Origin: Anaerolineales bacterium
GTDB taxonomy: Bacteria > Chloroflexota > Anaerolineae > Anaerolineales > Villigracilaceae
Assembly (NCBI GenBank): GCA_016927315.1
Contig: JAFGMV010000081.1
Coordinates: 1 to 46,722 of the forward strand
DNA length: 46,722 nucleotides
Direction of reading: 5' to 3'
In this document: positions 16,052 through 23,234 of the stretch, piece by piece
How the letters are laid out: each line of letters opens with the position of its first letter
How positions within the stretch are numbered: the stretch's first letter is position 1
Program-made: the position numbers and the translations under genes
The notes under the pieces: generated by a model
Seen by the model: the letters and a program-made list of their open reading frames with translations, nothing else
Told to the model about the DNA's origin: nothing
Databases searched by the model: none

Positions 16052-16705
16052 TCAGGGGGCTTCAGGTGATGTCATGGGTTCGGCGATAATAAATAACCGT
16101 CCCCATGACGGATCACCTTCGGCCAGGATACAGGTTTGAAATGTTAAGTGAGTCGCTCCCGTGTACATCCGTATAAAAAGTGTATCCACGGATATCCACT
16201 CACCTGTATCCAAGTCAAGAAAATCACTCCGGGGATCGTTTGGCGTCAGCGCTTGATAGCGGTAAATCTCTGTGACAGTAAATTCTTCAATCGTGCTGTC
16301 GCCATAGACCAGGCGTATAATGCTGCCCGGAGCCAGTTCTGAGAAGTACTTACCGGCAAGCGTGTTGTGGGCCAGGAGGCCGGTAATCCCGTTCTCATTC
16401 GCCTGGCTGAATTCAGTCACCACATTGTCTGCTGTGGAGACAAAACCCGGATCATTTTCCGGCTGCGGTACGATCTCCAGCGCCATGATGCTTGGCGTGT
16501 AGACCCCCCGCAGAACTCCGGTCTCGCCGTTATTCAGGGCTTCAACAAAGGTCTCGAATTCATCATCTGGCGTGTCAGGTGAAGTCTGTGAGACCACATC
16601 CAGCGCTGCTGCCTGCATGTGTATACCGATCAAGAGGAGAATTGAAGTTACCAGCAGGCCGGAAACCAGGATCGCGAGCCGAAGTGTTTTTGTAGACAAA
16701 ACCAT
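16052..16705 (-). CDS. Sortase-like transpeptidase
   Basis: 217 residues. An N-terminal hydrophobic anchor (residues about 8-30) is followed by a sortase-type core: catalytic His at H113 (GLLAHN), Cys at C192 (LTFQTC) and Arg at R203 (WGRLFIIAEP), in the order and spacing of sortases. These are membrane-anchored, outward-facing Cys transpeptidases that link proteins to the envelope or to each other. The core is short and its class is unclear; no LPXTG-like substrate is visible nearby. The ATG at 16705 lacks a strong Shine-Dalgarno. The gene lies immediately behind two tandem c-di-GMP-I riboswitches on the same strand. Confidence 0.65.
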   Translation of the reverse strand: MVLSTKTLRLAILVSGLLVTSILLLIGIHMQAAALDVVSQTSPDTPDDEFETFVEALNNGETGVLRGVYTPSIMALEIVPQPENDPGFVSTADNVVTEFSQANENGITGLLAHNTLAGKYFSELAPGSIIRLVYGDSTIEEFTVTEIYRYQALTPNDPRSDFLDLDTGEWISVDTLFIRMYTGATHLTFQTCILAEGDPSWGRLFIIAEPMTSPEAP

Positions 16706-16717
16706 TCTTGGTCCATG

Positions 16718-16741
16718 GATAAAGGCTTCGCAAGCCCGGAT
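16718..16741 (-). terminator. Expression-platform hairpin of the proximal riboswitch
   Basis: On the minus strand GGCTT-GCG-AAGCC (16736-16724) forms a short hairpin followed by TTTATC. The same GCCTTTATC (plus 16718-16726) is perfectly complementary to the 5' edge of the aptamer (plus 16833-16841), so hairpin and long-range pair exclude each other. It lies 13 bp before the start codon, so it could act on transcription or translation. Confidence 0.45.
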
Positions 16742-16759
16742 AGGGCGAGTATGTTCGCT

Positions 16760-16845
16760 TTGGCAGTCTGGCGGTCATAACCGGCATTGGTCGTAGATCC
16801 ATGACTTTGCGTCACCGGTTTTCACCGGGTTTGCCTTTATCTGAC
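16760..16845 (-). ncRNA. c-di-GMP-I (GEMM-I) riboswitch, proximal aptamer
   Basis: Read on the minus strand it shows the GEMM-I landmarks: AAAGGCAAACC, a 5-bp hairpin capped by GAAA, then GACGCAAAGTCATGG, ATCTACG and ATGACCGCCAGACTGCC. The GAAA tetraloop, the ACGCAAAG core and the CGCCAG-CTGCC end fit the family that binds cyclic di-GMP. P1 is formed by GGCA and TGCC. It is the second of two aptamers before the sortase-like gene. A related variant specificity (cyclic AMP-GMP) cannot be excluded by eye. Confidence 0.8.
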
Positions 16846-16867
16846 GAGATTTTTGTAATGTACTCAG

Positions 16868-16902
16868 GAATGACAAAGGGCCCGGTTGATGACCAGGCCC
16901 GC
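16868..16902 (-). terminator. Expression-platform hairpin of the distal riboswitch
   Basis: On the minus strand GGGCCTGGT-CATCA-ACCGGGCCC (16900-16878) is a 9-bp hairpin with one wobble, followed by TTTGTCATTC, a weak U-run. The tail and last C pairs, plus 16868-16879, are a perfect 12-bp complement of the aptamer's 5' edge at plus 17003-17014. This gives two exclusive states: terminator or antiterminator. Confidence 0.55.
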
Positions 16903-16930
16903 CGAGATGGATGGATAAGATAAACTGGTT

Positions 16931-17016
16931 ACGGCAGCCTGGCGATCATGATCAAAAGACGGTAGACCCATAGCTTTGCGCCCCCGACTTTCGCCGGGTT
17001 AGCCTTTGTCATTCAC
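16931..17016 (-). ncRNA. c-di-GMP-I (GEMM-I) riboswitch, distal aptamer
   Basis: The first aptamer of the tandem. On the minus strand: AAAGGCTAACC, a 6-bp hairpin with GAAA loop (CCCGGC/GTCGGG), then GGCGCAAAGCTATGG, GTCTACCG and ATGATCGCCAGGCTGCC. It is the same architecture as the proximal aptamer but differs at many paired positions, with pairing retained. A likely -10 box, TATAAT, lies 20 bp upstream at plus 17033-17038. Two aptamers in series usually give steeper or more stringent control. Confidence 0.8.
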
Positions 17017-17032
17017 CTGTAATTATGCTCAT

Positions 17033-17060
17033 ATTATAGGATTGTTCTTTCCTGAAAAGC
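17033..17060 (-). promoter_or_regulatory. Probable promoter of the riboswitch-sortase unit
   Basis: A perfect TATAAT -10 box on the minus strand (plus 17033-17038) sits about 7 bases before the expected transcript start, which lies just upstream of the distal aptamer. The -35 region is weak. The surrounding bases to 17090 are AT-rich. Confidence 0.45.
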
Positions 17061-17128
17061 CTTTCATTTCTATAATTTTTTAATTACATATTTGCAAGCT
17101 GTAAGCTGGTGTGAATATACCCTTGACT

Positions 17129-17208
17129 CATGACTCTGCGCGCCCGCCGGGTGAAGCACTCTTGCTGCCACGAGACCGCGTCGTCACTTCGTTCCTCGCG
17201 GAGTCATG
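17129..17208 (+). repeat. Dispersed palindromic repeat, copy B (80 bp)
   Basis: The cleanest copy. It starts CATGACTCTGCGCG and ends CTCGCGGAGTCATG, so its ends form an imperfect inverted repeat of about 13 bp. The inner part carries GCTGCCACGAGACCGCG and TCGTCACTTCGTTCCTCG. It has no coding potential of its own and fits a small non-autonomous mobile element (MITE-like) or a REP-like sequence. Confidence 0.65.
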
Positions 17209-17308
17209 GTGGCCGCAGGATCTTTCCAGATAGTATGAGATTGTCACGCAGCTCTCGGCGGTTACCCATGACAGTTTGTAGCAGGTCGGGTTTTCATTCT
17301 GACTCAAG

Positions 17309-17339
17309 AAAAAAAGGACCACCCAAGGCGGGTGGTCCT
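17309..17339 (-). terminator. Intrinsic terminator of the secreted repeat protein gene
   Basis: On the minus strand AGGACCACCC, loop GCCTT, GGGTGGTCCT, then seven T. The stem is perfect (10 bp) and directly follows the stop of the gene ending at 17347. Confidence 0.9.
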
Positions 17340-17346
17340 GGCTTAC

Positions 17347-18051
17347 TTATTGTCCCCATCCCTGGCCAGACTGGCCGCCGGGACCCCTGCCCCGGCCGTG
17401 ACCAGGCCCCATACCTTCAGGGAATTCGAGTCCCGGGCAGATATCTGTCAGGCTTTCACCGGCAGCCCGTCTGGACTGTAACTCTTCCACGCTCAGACCG
17501 CAGGCTTCCGCCATGCCTTCCGGACCCGCACCCCGGTCGTTACCGCGCCCGAAGCCCGGTTCAAGGCCTTGCTGTTCGAATATTTCAGGCATGTTCAGAC
17601 CGGAGGCGAGCAGTTCATCCAGCTCGGTCTGGCTCAGTCCCAGCTGTTCCAGCATTTGGTCGTGGTTGCCGCCGTACGGACCAGACCACTGCCCGAAGAA
17701 CGGGCGCTGGCGGCTGGACATGCGCTCAGCTTGATTCTGTGTGATCAGACCCTCGGTCACGGCCTGGGTCAGGGCTTTGTTGGCAGCCTCATCTAGCAGG
17801 GTGCGGATTTCATCGTCAGTGAAGCCCTGGTCGCGAGCAATCTGGGCCAGGGTCTGGCCGCTGGCCTGCAGGTTTTCAACTTCTTCTACGCTCAGCCCGA
17901 CGGCTTCAGCGAAGGTTTCCAGCATGACCTCATGCAGGGGGCCGGTGTTGTCTGAGGGGGGGAATTTCCCCTGGGCGAAAACAGGAACGACTGCTACCAT
18001 CGCAGCGACCAAAACGACCAGGACTGCCGGGAGCATATACTTTTTCTTCAT
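17347..18051 (-). CDS. Secreted protein with three 'LSxxELxxLxASG' repeats, DUF2680-like
   Basis: 234 residues. A classical signal peptide (MKKKYMLPAVLVVLVAAMVA, cleavage after VFA at about 26) is followed by three related helical units: AVGLSVEEVENLQASGQTLA, QLGLSQTELDELLASGLNMP and ACGLSVEELQSRRAAGESLT. Between the first and second is a LTQAVTEGLITQNQAERM segment that resembles DUF2680-type 'eGkITqeQA' helices. The C-terminus is Gly/Arg/Gln-rich. Function unknown. It follows a two-component system on the same strand after a 253-bp gap containing repeats, so it could be a target or an accessory of that system. AGAGGT precedes the ATG; a strong terminator follows. Confidence 0.65.
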   Translation of the reverse strand: MKKKYMLPAVLVVLVAAMVAVVPVFAQGKFPPSDNTGPLHEVMLETFAEAVGLSVEEVENLQASGQTLAQIARDQGFTDDEIRTLLDEAANKALTQAVTEGLITQNQAERMSSRQRPFFGQWSGPYGGNHDQMLEQLGLSQTELDELLASGLNMPEIFEQQGLEPGFGRGNDRGAGPEGMAEACGLSVEELQSRRAAGESLTDICPGLEFPEGMGPGHGRGRGPGGQSGQGWGQ

Positions 18052-18180
18052 GGTTACCTCTTTCTGAGTTCTTTGTTTGTGTAACTCGATTGGTGTACTG
18101 TCTCAAGGATAGCAAAAGAATGTAAGGAACTTATGAAATTTCTCGATAGATATTGTTAAGGATTGGATGTGTTTCCTCAC

Positions 18181-18283
18181 CATATGATTCTGCGAACCCG
18201 CCAGGCGCAGCACTCTTGCAGCTGGCAGGGAGTTCCTGGCGCCACGAGACCGCGTCGTCACTCCGTTCCTCACAGAGTCATGG
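18181..18283 (+). repeat. Dispersed palindromic repeat, copy C
   Basis: Begins near CATATGATTCTGCGAACCC, carries GCTGGCAGGGAGTTCCTGG, GCCACGAGACCGCGTCGTCA and CTCCGTTCCTCACAGAGTC, and ends at TCATGG. It has the same inner block as copy A (CTGGCAGGGAGTTCCTG) that copy B lacks, so there are long and short forms. It lies between the sensor kinase and secreted protein genes. Confidence 0.6.
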
Positions 18284-18297
18284 TGGTGACGGGGCGT

Positions 18298-18360
18298 GGC
18301 AGTCTCAGTTCCTGCTGCCACGAGACCGCGTCGCCACTCTGTTCCTCGCGGAGTCATGGT
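18298..18360 (+). repeat. Dispersed palindromic repeat, partial copy D inside the kinase 3' end
   Basis: Contains CAGTTCCTGCTGCCACGAG, ACCGCGTCGCCACTCTG, TTCCTCGCGGAGTCATGG. It lacks the left arm. It overlaps the final 18 or so codons and the stop codon of the histidine kinase gene on the opposite strand. Confidence 0.65.
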
Positions 18361-19744
18361 GCGGATTAGCTGCTGCGACCGGCAGCCAGAACGAGAAGGT
18401 CGTCCCGGTGCCTGTCTGGCTGTTTACATGGATATCCCCCCCGTGAGCCCGTAGGAGCGAGCGGGCGATTGCCAATCCCAGCCCAGATCCGCCCTTATCG
18501 CGCAGGCGTGATTTTTCTCCTCGGTAAAAGCGGTCGAAAACGAACGGCAGATCTTCTGCCGGGATACCGGGCCCGCTGTCCTGGATGCTGATTGTCACCC
18601 GGCCGGCTTCGGGGCTGGCTGAGACCCGGATGTGCCCGTCCTCAGGGGTATAGCGCAGGGCATTTCCAAGCAGGTTGTCGAGCACCTGCAGGATGCGGTC
18701 TGGGTCGACATCCACCTGTGGCAGGTCGGGTTGGGCAGCCAGTTGCAGGGTGATTTTCTTTTCCTGTGCAGTTGGGGTATGCGCACCAACGGCTTTCTTC
18801 AGAAGCGTCTGTACGGACGCCGGCCTTCGCTCCAGCGACAGTTCGCCGGCATCGGACAGGGATAGGGTGCGCAGGTCATCGACCATGCGGTTGAGACGTT
18901 TGGCTTCTTCATAAATGACCTGTGAAACGCGCGGGTTGGGTTCCAGCATACCTTCGGCCAGGGTTTCGGCCCGGCCCAGGATGATGCTGAGCGGGGTGCG
19001 CAGCTCGTGGGCGATGTCGGCCGTCATCTGGCGGCGCAGTTCCTGCGAGCGTTTCAACTCTATGCTCATTTGGTTGAAGGATTCGGCTAGCCGCCCGACC
19101 TCATCCTGGGAGCGGACCGGGACCTGCCGGTCCAGTTCACCCCGGGCAACAGCCTGGGTGGCTTCGGAGAGTTCTCCCAGGCGGCGGGTTAGCGTGCGAG
19201 AGAAGACCAGCGCCAGAGCAAGCGAGATCCCGATGGCGATCAGGCCGCCCCACAGCAGGGCCTGGTTGATGCGTTCGGAGAAGGCGCTGGTCAGTGGGGA
19301 CCCGTCTGTGTGCGGCTGCATGCCCATTGGGGAAGGAACCAGGATGCCGACCGCCTGGTCGTCCACCATGATCCTGGAGCCCTGGGCCAAGTCCCGGTCT
19401 GAGAAGACCTTCCCTTCCGGGACGCCCATACCGGGAACCAGTACCCGTCCCTCTGTATCCACAACTGTATAGCTGCGGCCGGGTCCGGGTCCTTTGCCAA
19501 AGCCGTTCCCCTGTGAGCCGGCGGTGAGTGAATGCAGGTTCCTCTGGGAAATGTTCTCCCAGCCGCCGTTGGCCTGGTACAGGGCAGCCAGGTCAGCAGC
19601 CAGCTGGTCCTGTTCCTGGGCGTCGAGGAAATAGGCGAATTCGCGCTGGGAGATCTGGCTGGCAAAGACCGCCACAAAGACGATCCCGATCAGGCTGACA
19701 GCTGTAAAGGCGAGCACATATCTGAAGGTTAGTGAGTGTGTCAT
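18305..19744 (-). CDS. Sensor histidine kinase
   Basis: 479 residues. N-terminal transmembrane helix (about 9-29), an extracytoplasmic sensor region (30-155), a second helix (about 160-183), HAMP (184-236), HisKA with phospho-acceptor H246 in DIAHELRTPLS, then HATPase: N box N361 (LGNALRYTP), G1 QDSGPGIP, F box FDRFYRG and G2 GGSGLGLAIA. It autophosphorylates and passes phosphate to the OmpR-type regulator encoded 4 bp upstream in overlap. The natural end of such kinases is near SFWLPVAA (about 457); the last residues HHDSARNRVATRSRGSRN are written by the dispersed repeat, copy D, which supplied a new stop codon. Confidence 0.93.
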   Translation of the reverse strand: MTHSLTFRYVLAFTAVSLIGIVFVAVFASQISQREFAYFLDAQEQDQLAADLAALYQANGGWENISQRNLHSLTAGSQGNGFGKGPGPGRSYTVVDTEGRVLVPGMGVPEGKVFSDRDLAQGSRIMVDDQAVGILVPSPMGMQPHTDGSPLTSAFSERINQALLWGGLIAIGISLALALVFSRTLTRRLGELSEATQAVARGELDRQVPVRSQDEVGRLAESFNQMSIELKRSQELRRQMTADIAHELRTPLSIILGRAETLAEGMLEPNPRVSQVIYEEAKRLNRMVDDLRTLSLSDAGELSLERRPASVQTLLKKAVGAHTPTAQEKKITLQLAAQPDLPQVDVDPDRILQVLDNLLGNALRYTPEDGHIRVSASPEAGRVTISIQDSGPGIPAEDLPFVFDRFYRGEKSRLRDKGGSGLGLAIARSLLRAHGGDIHVNSQTGTGTTFSFWLPVAAANPHHDSARNRVATRSRGSRN

Positions 19745-20448
19745 GCCGAATTTCTACCTGGTTTGGGCGCCGAGAAGCGGTACCCCACACCGTAGACGGT
19801 CTCGATAAATTGGGGTTCACGCGGGTCGGCTTCGATCTTGGCGCGCAGGTTTTTAACGTGCACGTCGATGGTTCGGTCATACCCCTCGACCACGGCGCCC
19901 TGCAGGTTTTCCAGAAGTTCCTGGCGTGAGAAGACCCGTCCGGGGGCAGACATGAACATTGCCAGGATCTCGAACTCCGAGCGGGTCAGGTCGACCAGGG
20001 TCCCGTCGACTTCGACCATGTGGCTCTGCTGGTCAAGCAGGATCGGGCCGGCCCGCAGGGTCTGTGCACGGCCGGTGGCAGTGCTTCCGGTTCGGCGCAG
20101 CAGGGCTTGTACACGAGCGACCAGTTCTCGCGGGCTGAAGGGCTTGGTGACGTAATCGTCGGCGCCCATCTGCAGGCCGATGATCTTGTCGGTTTCTTCC
20201 ACACGGGCGGTCAGCAGGATGATGGGGGTGTCGCGCTCCTGGCGGTGCTGGCGGATGAACCCGTACCCGTCCAGTTCGGGCATCATCACGTCCAGGATGA
20301 TCAGGTCTGGTTTTTCGTGCCGGGCCAGGTAAATGGCATCTTCGCCGTTGCGGGCAGAGACCACTGTATAGCCTTCCTGTTCGAAGACATCCGTCAGCAG
20401 GGAGAGCAGTTGAATTTCGTCATCGACGAGCATGATTGTCTTTGGCAT
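19741..20448 (-). CDS. OmpR/PhoB-family response regulator
   Basis: 235 residues. Receiver domain with acidic pair D9/D10, phospho-acceptor D53 (LIILDVMMPE), the conserved Thr in LLTAR and Lys in VTKPFSPRE; then a winged-helix DNA-binding domain (RVFSRQELLENL, DRTIDVHVKNLRAKIE, IETVYGVGYRF). It regulates transcription in response to the adjacent kinase, whose start overlaps its stop (ATGA). The short leader contains GGGTAACC before the ATG, and a TATTAT hexamer about 15 bp further upstream may be the -10 box. Confidence 0.93.
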   Translation of the reverse strand: MPKTIMLVDDEIQLLSLLTDVFEQEGYTVVSARNGEDAIYLARHEKPDLIILDVMMPELDGYGFIRQHRQERDTPIILLTARVEETDKIIGLQMGADDYVTKPFSPRELVARVQALLRRTGSTATGRAQTLRAGPILLDQQSHMVEVDGTLVDLTRSEFEILAMFMSAPGRVFSRQELLENLQGAVVEGYDRTIDVHVKNLRAKIEADPREPQFIETVYGVGYRFSAPKPGRNSA

Positions 20449-20835
20449 GGTTACCCTATGATAATACTATGGTTGTGCGAGGAATCCGCAGGTAGGCTGA
20501 AGCAGCCTCATCTCTGGCAGGCAGCTCCTGTTCTCATGAGACTACTGCGACGCTTTCGGCGGCTCGCAGGATTATGAAGACAGTTTCTCACAGCATACCA
20601 GTCAATTGTTAGAAAAATATGAAGAAACTTCCAGGATTATGTTAGCGTTTGATACCCACCTCCCACTGCGAGTTACTGCTTCTTGCATAAATAGGTGGTC
20701 TGAGAAATCAAAACAAGGGTAAATTGACTAACCGGTTTAAATATTTACGCAGCACTCTGTAGGCAAGGGTGAGAGAGTATTTAGAACAACCAAAGGACCC
20801 ACAACCTGACAAAGCTCCGGCTATTGTCCTGCTCG
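20449..20835. other. Intergenic segment with a degenerate repeat copy
   Basis: 387 bp without a gene. At 20465-20578 the bases align loosely to the dispersed repeat: CTGGCAGGCAGCTCCTG, then CATGAGAC, GCGACGC, TTTCGGCGGCTCGCAGGA and ATTATGA. The remainder, 20590-20835, is AT-rich; I see nothing in it. Confidence 0.4.
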
Positions 20836-21399
20836 TTAGGAATGTATCGAGGGCAGGCTGTCAAGCCAGTCCTGGGTTTCCTGCGGGGTCTTAAAGTGGA
20901 AGACTTTTAGATGTGAATATTCGGTTTGTGAGAGCAGCCCTGGGAATTCCCGTTTGCGGCGCCAGTAGGTCTGGAAGAACCAGTTGAAAACTGATTCACT
21001 CGACCACAGCTTCATTTGGGGCCAGAAGCGTTCATAGTTGGTACCCCACAGCAGTTCCCTGGTCTGGACGCGTTTCACCGTGCGGCTCACCAAACGCCAC
21101 AGGATGGTGCAGAAGGGGAAGTCCAGCCAGCAGATGGCCTGGGCGCGGGTCCAGGTGATCGAGCGGGAACATTCGTAGTTCCCGGCTGCCACCCAGGCCT
21201 CTCCCCGGGTGGCCTGGTCGACCTTGACCAGCAATTCTTCGGTAGGGGTGTTGGTCCAGTTGGGCTGCCAGTTGAGGGCATCCAGTTCAACCAGGGCCAG
21301 GTTCAACCGGTCCGCCAGTTGCCCGGCCAGAGTCGATTTGCCCGCGCCGGTGGTACCGACGACTACGATGCGGCGATATGGAAATGGTATCTTGTGCAT
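20836..21399 (-). CDS. P-loop kinase-like ATPase (FlaR/topology-modulation family)
   Basis: 187 residues. Walker A GTTGAGKST at 15-23 after VVV; then VELDALNWQPNW, a hallmark of the adenylate-kinase-like group annotated 'DNA topology modulation protein FlaR'. AAGNYECSRS, AICWLDFPFCTILWRLVSRTVKR and the C-terminal LKVFHFKTPQETQDWL are also typical. Real substrate unknown; the 'topology' name is historical. It is a single gene with no near partner on its strand. Confidence 0.75.
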   Translation of the reverse strand: MHKIPFPYRRIVVVGTTGAGKSTLAGQLADRLNLALVELDALNWQPNWTNTPTEELLVKVDQATRGEAWVAAGNYECSRSITWTRAQAICWLDFPFCTILWRLVSRTVKRVQTRELLWGTNYERFWPQMKLWSSESVFNWFFQTYWRRKREFPGLLSQTEYSHLKVFHFKTPQETQDWLDSLPSIHS

Positions 21400-21764
21400 A
21401 GGCCTCTTGCAGGTTGGGGAGCGGCAGGGTCACAAAAGTTCCGGGTAATTAATTGTACCTGGTACATGGAGGACAATGGGAGTGTGTCTTTGGGTTTGCC
21501 CAGCCGTGGTGATTTTGTTGGCCCTGAGGCCAGGCAGTCTCATGTTTTCTGGCAGCCAAGGTTTTCCAATGACATGAGTCTGTTTCTTTGGTCTTCGACT
21601 TCGCTGCGTTCCGCTCAGACTCCCTCACAGAATCAGGTTTGCTTTTGCAGGTTTGCCTGTGCCAGGAACAGCCGTTTCGGGTACACATTTTTTTGTCACT
21701 CCGTGATAGGATACAGGTGACAGATAAATAACAACCTCATCTGCAGGTCTTTGTGGAGGCCGCC
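21400..21764. other. Intergenic segment
   Basis: 365 bp without a gene. A 13-base palindrome TGTACC-T-GGTACA lies at 21454-21466 and could be an operator. Around 21573-21640 there is an inverted pair ATGAGTCTG ... CAGACTC that may be a strongly decayed copy of the dispersed repeat. GGAGG at 21755-21759 is the ribosome binding site of the next gene. Confidence 0.3.
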
Positions 21765-23114
21765 ATGTTCGATTTGCCTGATGATCAAATTCTGCCAGTA
21801 TCCCTGGAGCATGTCTTCTGGACCTGGTCTGCCCAGGGCAAAGTCCAGCCGATCCCGGTCAAACGCGCACAAGGGGTTTACTTCTGGGATGTGAACGGCA
21901 AACGATACCTGGATTTCAATTCGATGACCATGTGTGTCAATATCGGGCATGGAAACCAGCGAGTGATCCGCGCCATGCAGGAGCAGGCGGCAGCCCTGCC
22001 CTACGCCGCTCCCGGGCTGACCACCAAGGTCCGGGCGCTTGCCAGCCGGGCTGTGGCCGAGATCACCCCGGGAGGGCAGCTCAGCAAGGTGCTGTTTACG
22101 CTGGGCGGGGCAGATGCCAATGAGAATGCGGTCAAGCTGGCTCGCGGTTTTAGCGGCCGTCATAAGGTACTGGCCCGCTACCGATCTTATCACGGCGCCA
22201 CCTCGGGCGCCATGGCCCTGAGTGGAGATCCGCGGCGCACAGCCTGGGAGCCGAACCTGATGCCCGGGGTGGTCCACTTCCTGGACCCCTACCGCTATCG
22301 CTCGACCTTTCACCGTACGAATCCGGATATCTCTGAGGAAGACTTCACGCAGGATTACCTCAACCACTTGGAGGAGATCATCCTGTATGAAGGCCCTGAG
22401 ACCATCGCGGCGGTGTTGATGGAGACCGTAACCGGCACGAACGGAATCCTTATCCCCCCACAGGGATACCTGCAGGGGGTGCGCAGACTATGTGACCGTT
22501 ACGGCATTCTGATGATCGCCGATGAGGTCATGAGCGGTTTTGGGCGTACCGGCCGGTGGTTTGCAGTCGATCATTGGGGGGTCGTCCCCGATATGATCAC
22601 CATGGCCAAGGGATTGACTTCGGCCTACGCTCCCCTGGGGGCAGTTGCGCTCAAACCGGAGATAGCGGATGCCTACCGGGAACGCGTCTTCTGGTCCGGG
22701 TTGACGTATACCTCGCACCCGGTCTCGCTGGCCGCGGCTGTCGGGAATATCAGTGTTTTGCGGGAAGACCACCTAATCGAGCAGGCGGCTGCCATGGATG
22801 TGGTGTTGCGTCATATGCTGGACAGCCTGAAAAATGCCCACCCGTCGGTGGGGGAAGTACGCTCGATTGGCTTGTTTGGAATCCTGGAACTGGTCCGGAA
22901 CCAGGAGACCCGTGAGCCCATGGCTCCCTGGAACCAAAACAGCCCGGAGATGGCTGCTTTCCGTAATTATTGCCTGGACCAGGGCGTCTTTTTGTATACA
23001 CACTGGCATACAGTCCTGGTCATTCCCCCCTTAATCATTAACCGGGAACAGTTGGAAGAAGGTTTTCAGGTCCTGGATGAAGCCCTTAAAATCACAGATC
23101 AGGCTGTTTGTTGA
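21765..23114 (+). CDS. Class III PLP-dependent aminotransferase (taurine/omega-amino-acid type)
   Basis: 449 residues. PLP-binding elements: GGADANENAVKLAR (phosphate-binding region), SYHGAT, D253 in IADEVMSGFGRTG, and the Schiff-base K282 in MAKGLTSAYAPLGA. The segment LSGDPRRTAWEP, then PGVVHFLDPYRYR resembles taurine:2-oxoglutarate and related omega-amino-acid aminotransferases, but substrate assignment is uncertain. The ATG at 21765 has GGAGG 5 bases upstream; a GTG at 21753 would place the start before that site. Probably a single gene. Confidence 0.85.
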   Translation: MFDLPDDQILPVSLEHVFWTWSAQGKVQPIPVKRAQGVYFWDVNGKRYLDFNSMTMCVNIGHGNQRVIRAMQEQAAALPYAAPGLTTKVRALASRAVAEITPGGQLSKVLFTLGGADANENAVKLARGFSGRHKVLARYRSYHGATSGAMALSGDPRRTAWEPNLMPGVVHFLDPYRYRSTFHRTNPDISEEDFTQDYLNHLEEIILYEGPETIAAVLMETVTGTNGILIPPQGYLQGVRRLCDRYGILMIADEVMSGFGRTGRWFAVDHWGVVPDMITMAKGLTSAYAPLGAVALKPEIADAYRERVFWSGLTYTSHPVSLAAAVGNISVLREDHLIEQAAAMDVVLRHMLDSLKNAHPSVGEVRSIGLFGILELVRNQETREPMAPWNQNSPEMAAFRNYCLDQGVFLYTHWHTVLVIPPLIINREQLEEGFQVLDEALKITDQAVC

Positions 23115-23189
23115 TAGGTGGAAGGGTGCCGGGTATGTAACTTATTCGCAGTTTGTGCATCTGATAAAATAGTACAAAATACATAAGGA

Positions 23190-23209
23190 TTATGCTCGAT
23201 AGGGCATAA
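23190..23209 (+). promoter_or_regulatory. Inverted repeat before the groES-like gene
   Basis: TTATGC-TCGATAGG-GCATAA lies about 26 bp before the start codon and downstream of a TAAAAT hexamer at about 23164-23169. It is at the place of an operator. It does not match the CIRCE sequence (TTAGCACTC). Confidence 0.35.
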
Positions 23210-23234
23210 AGACACACTTTGAGGAGATGGAATT

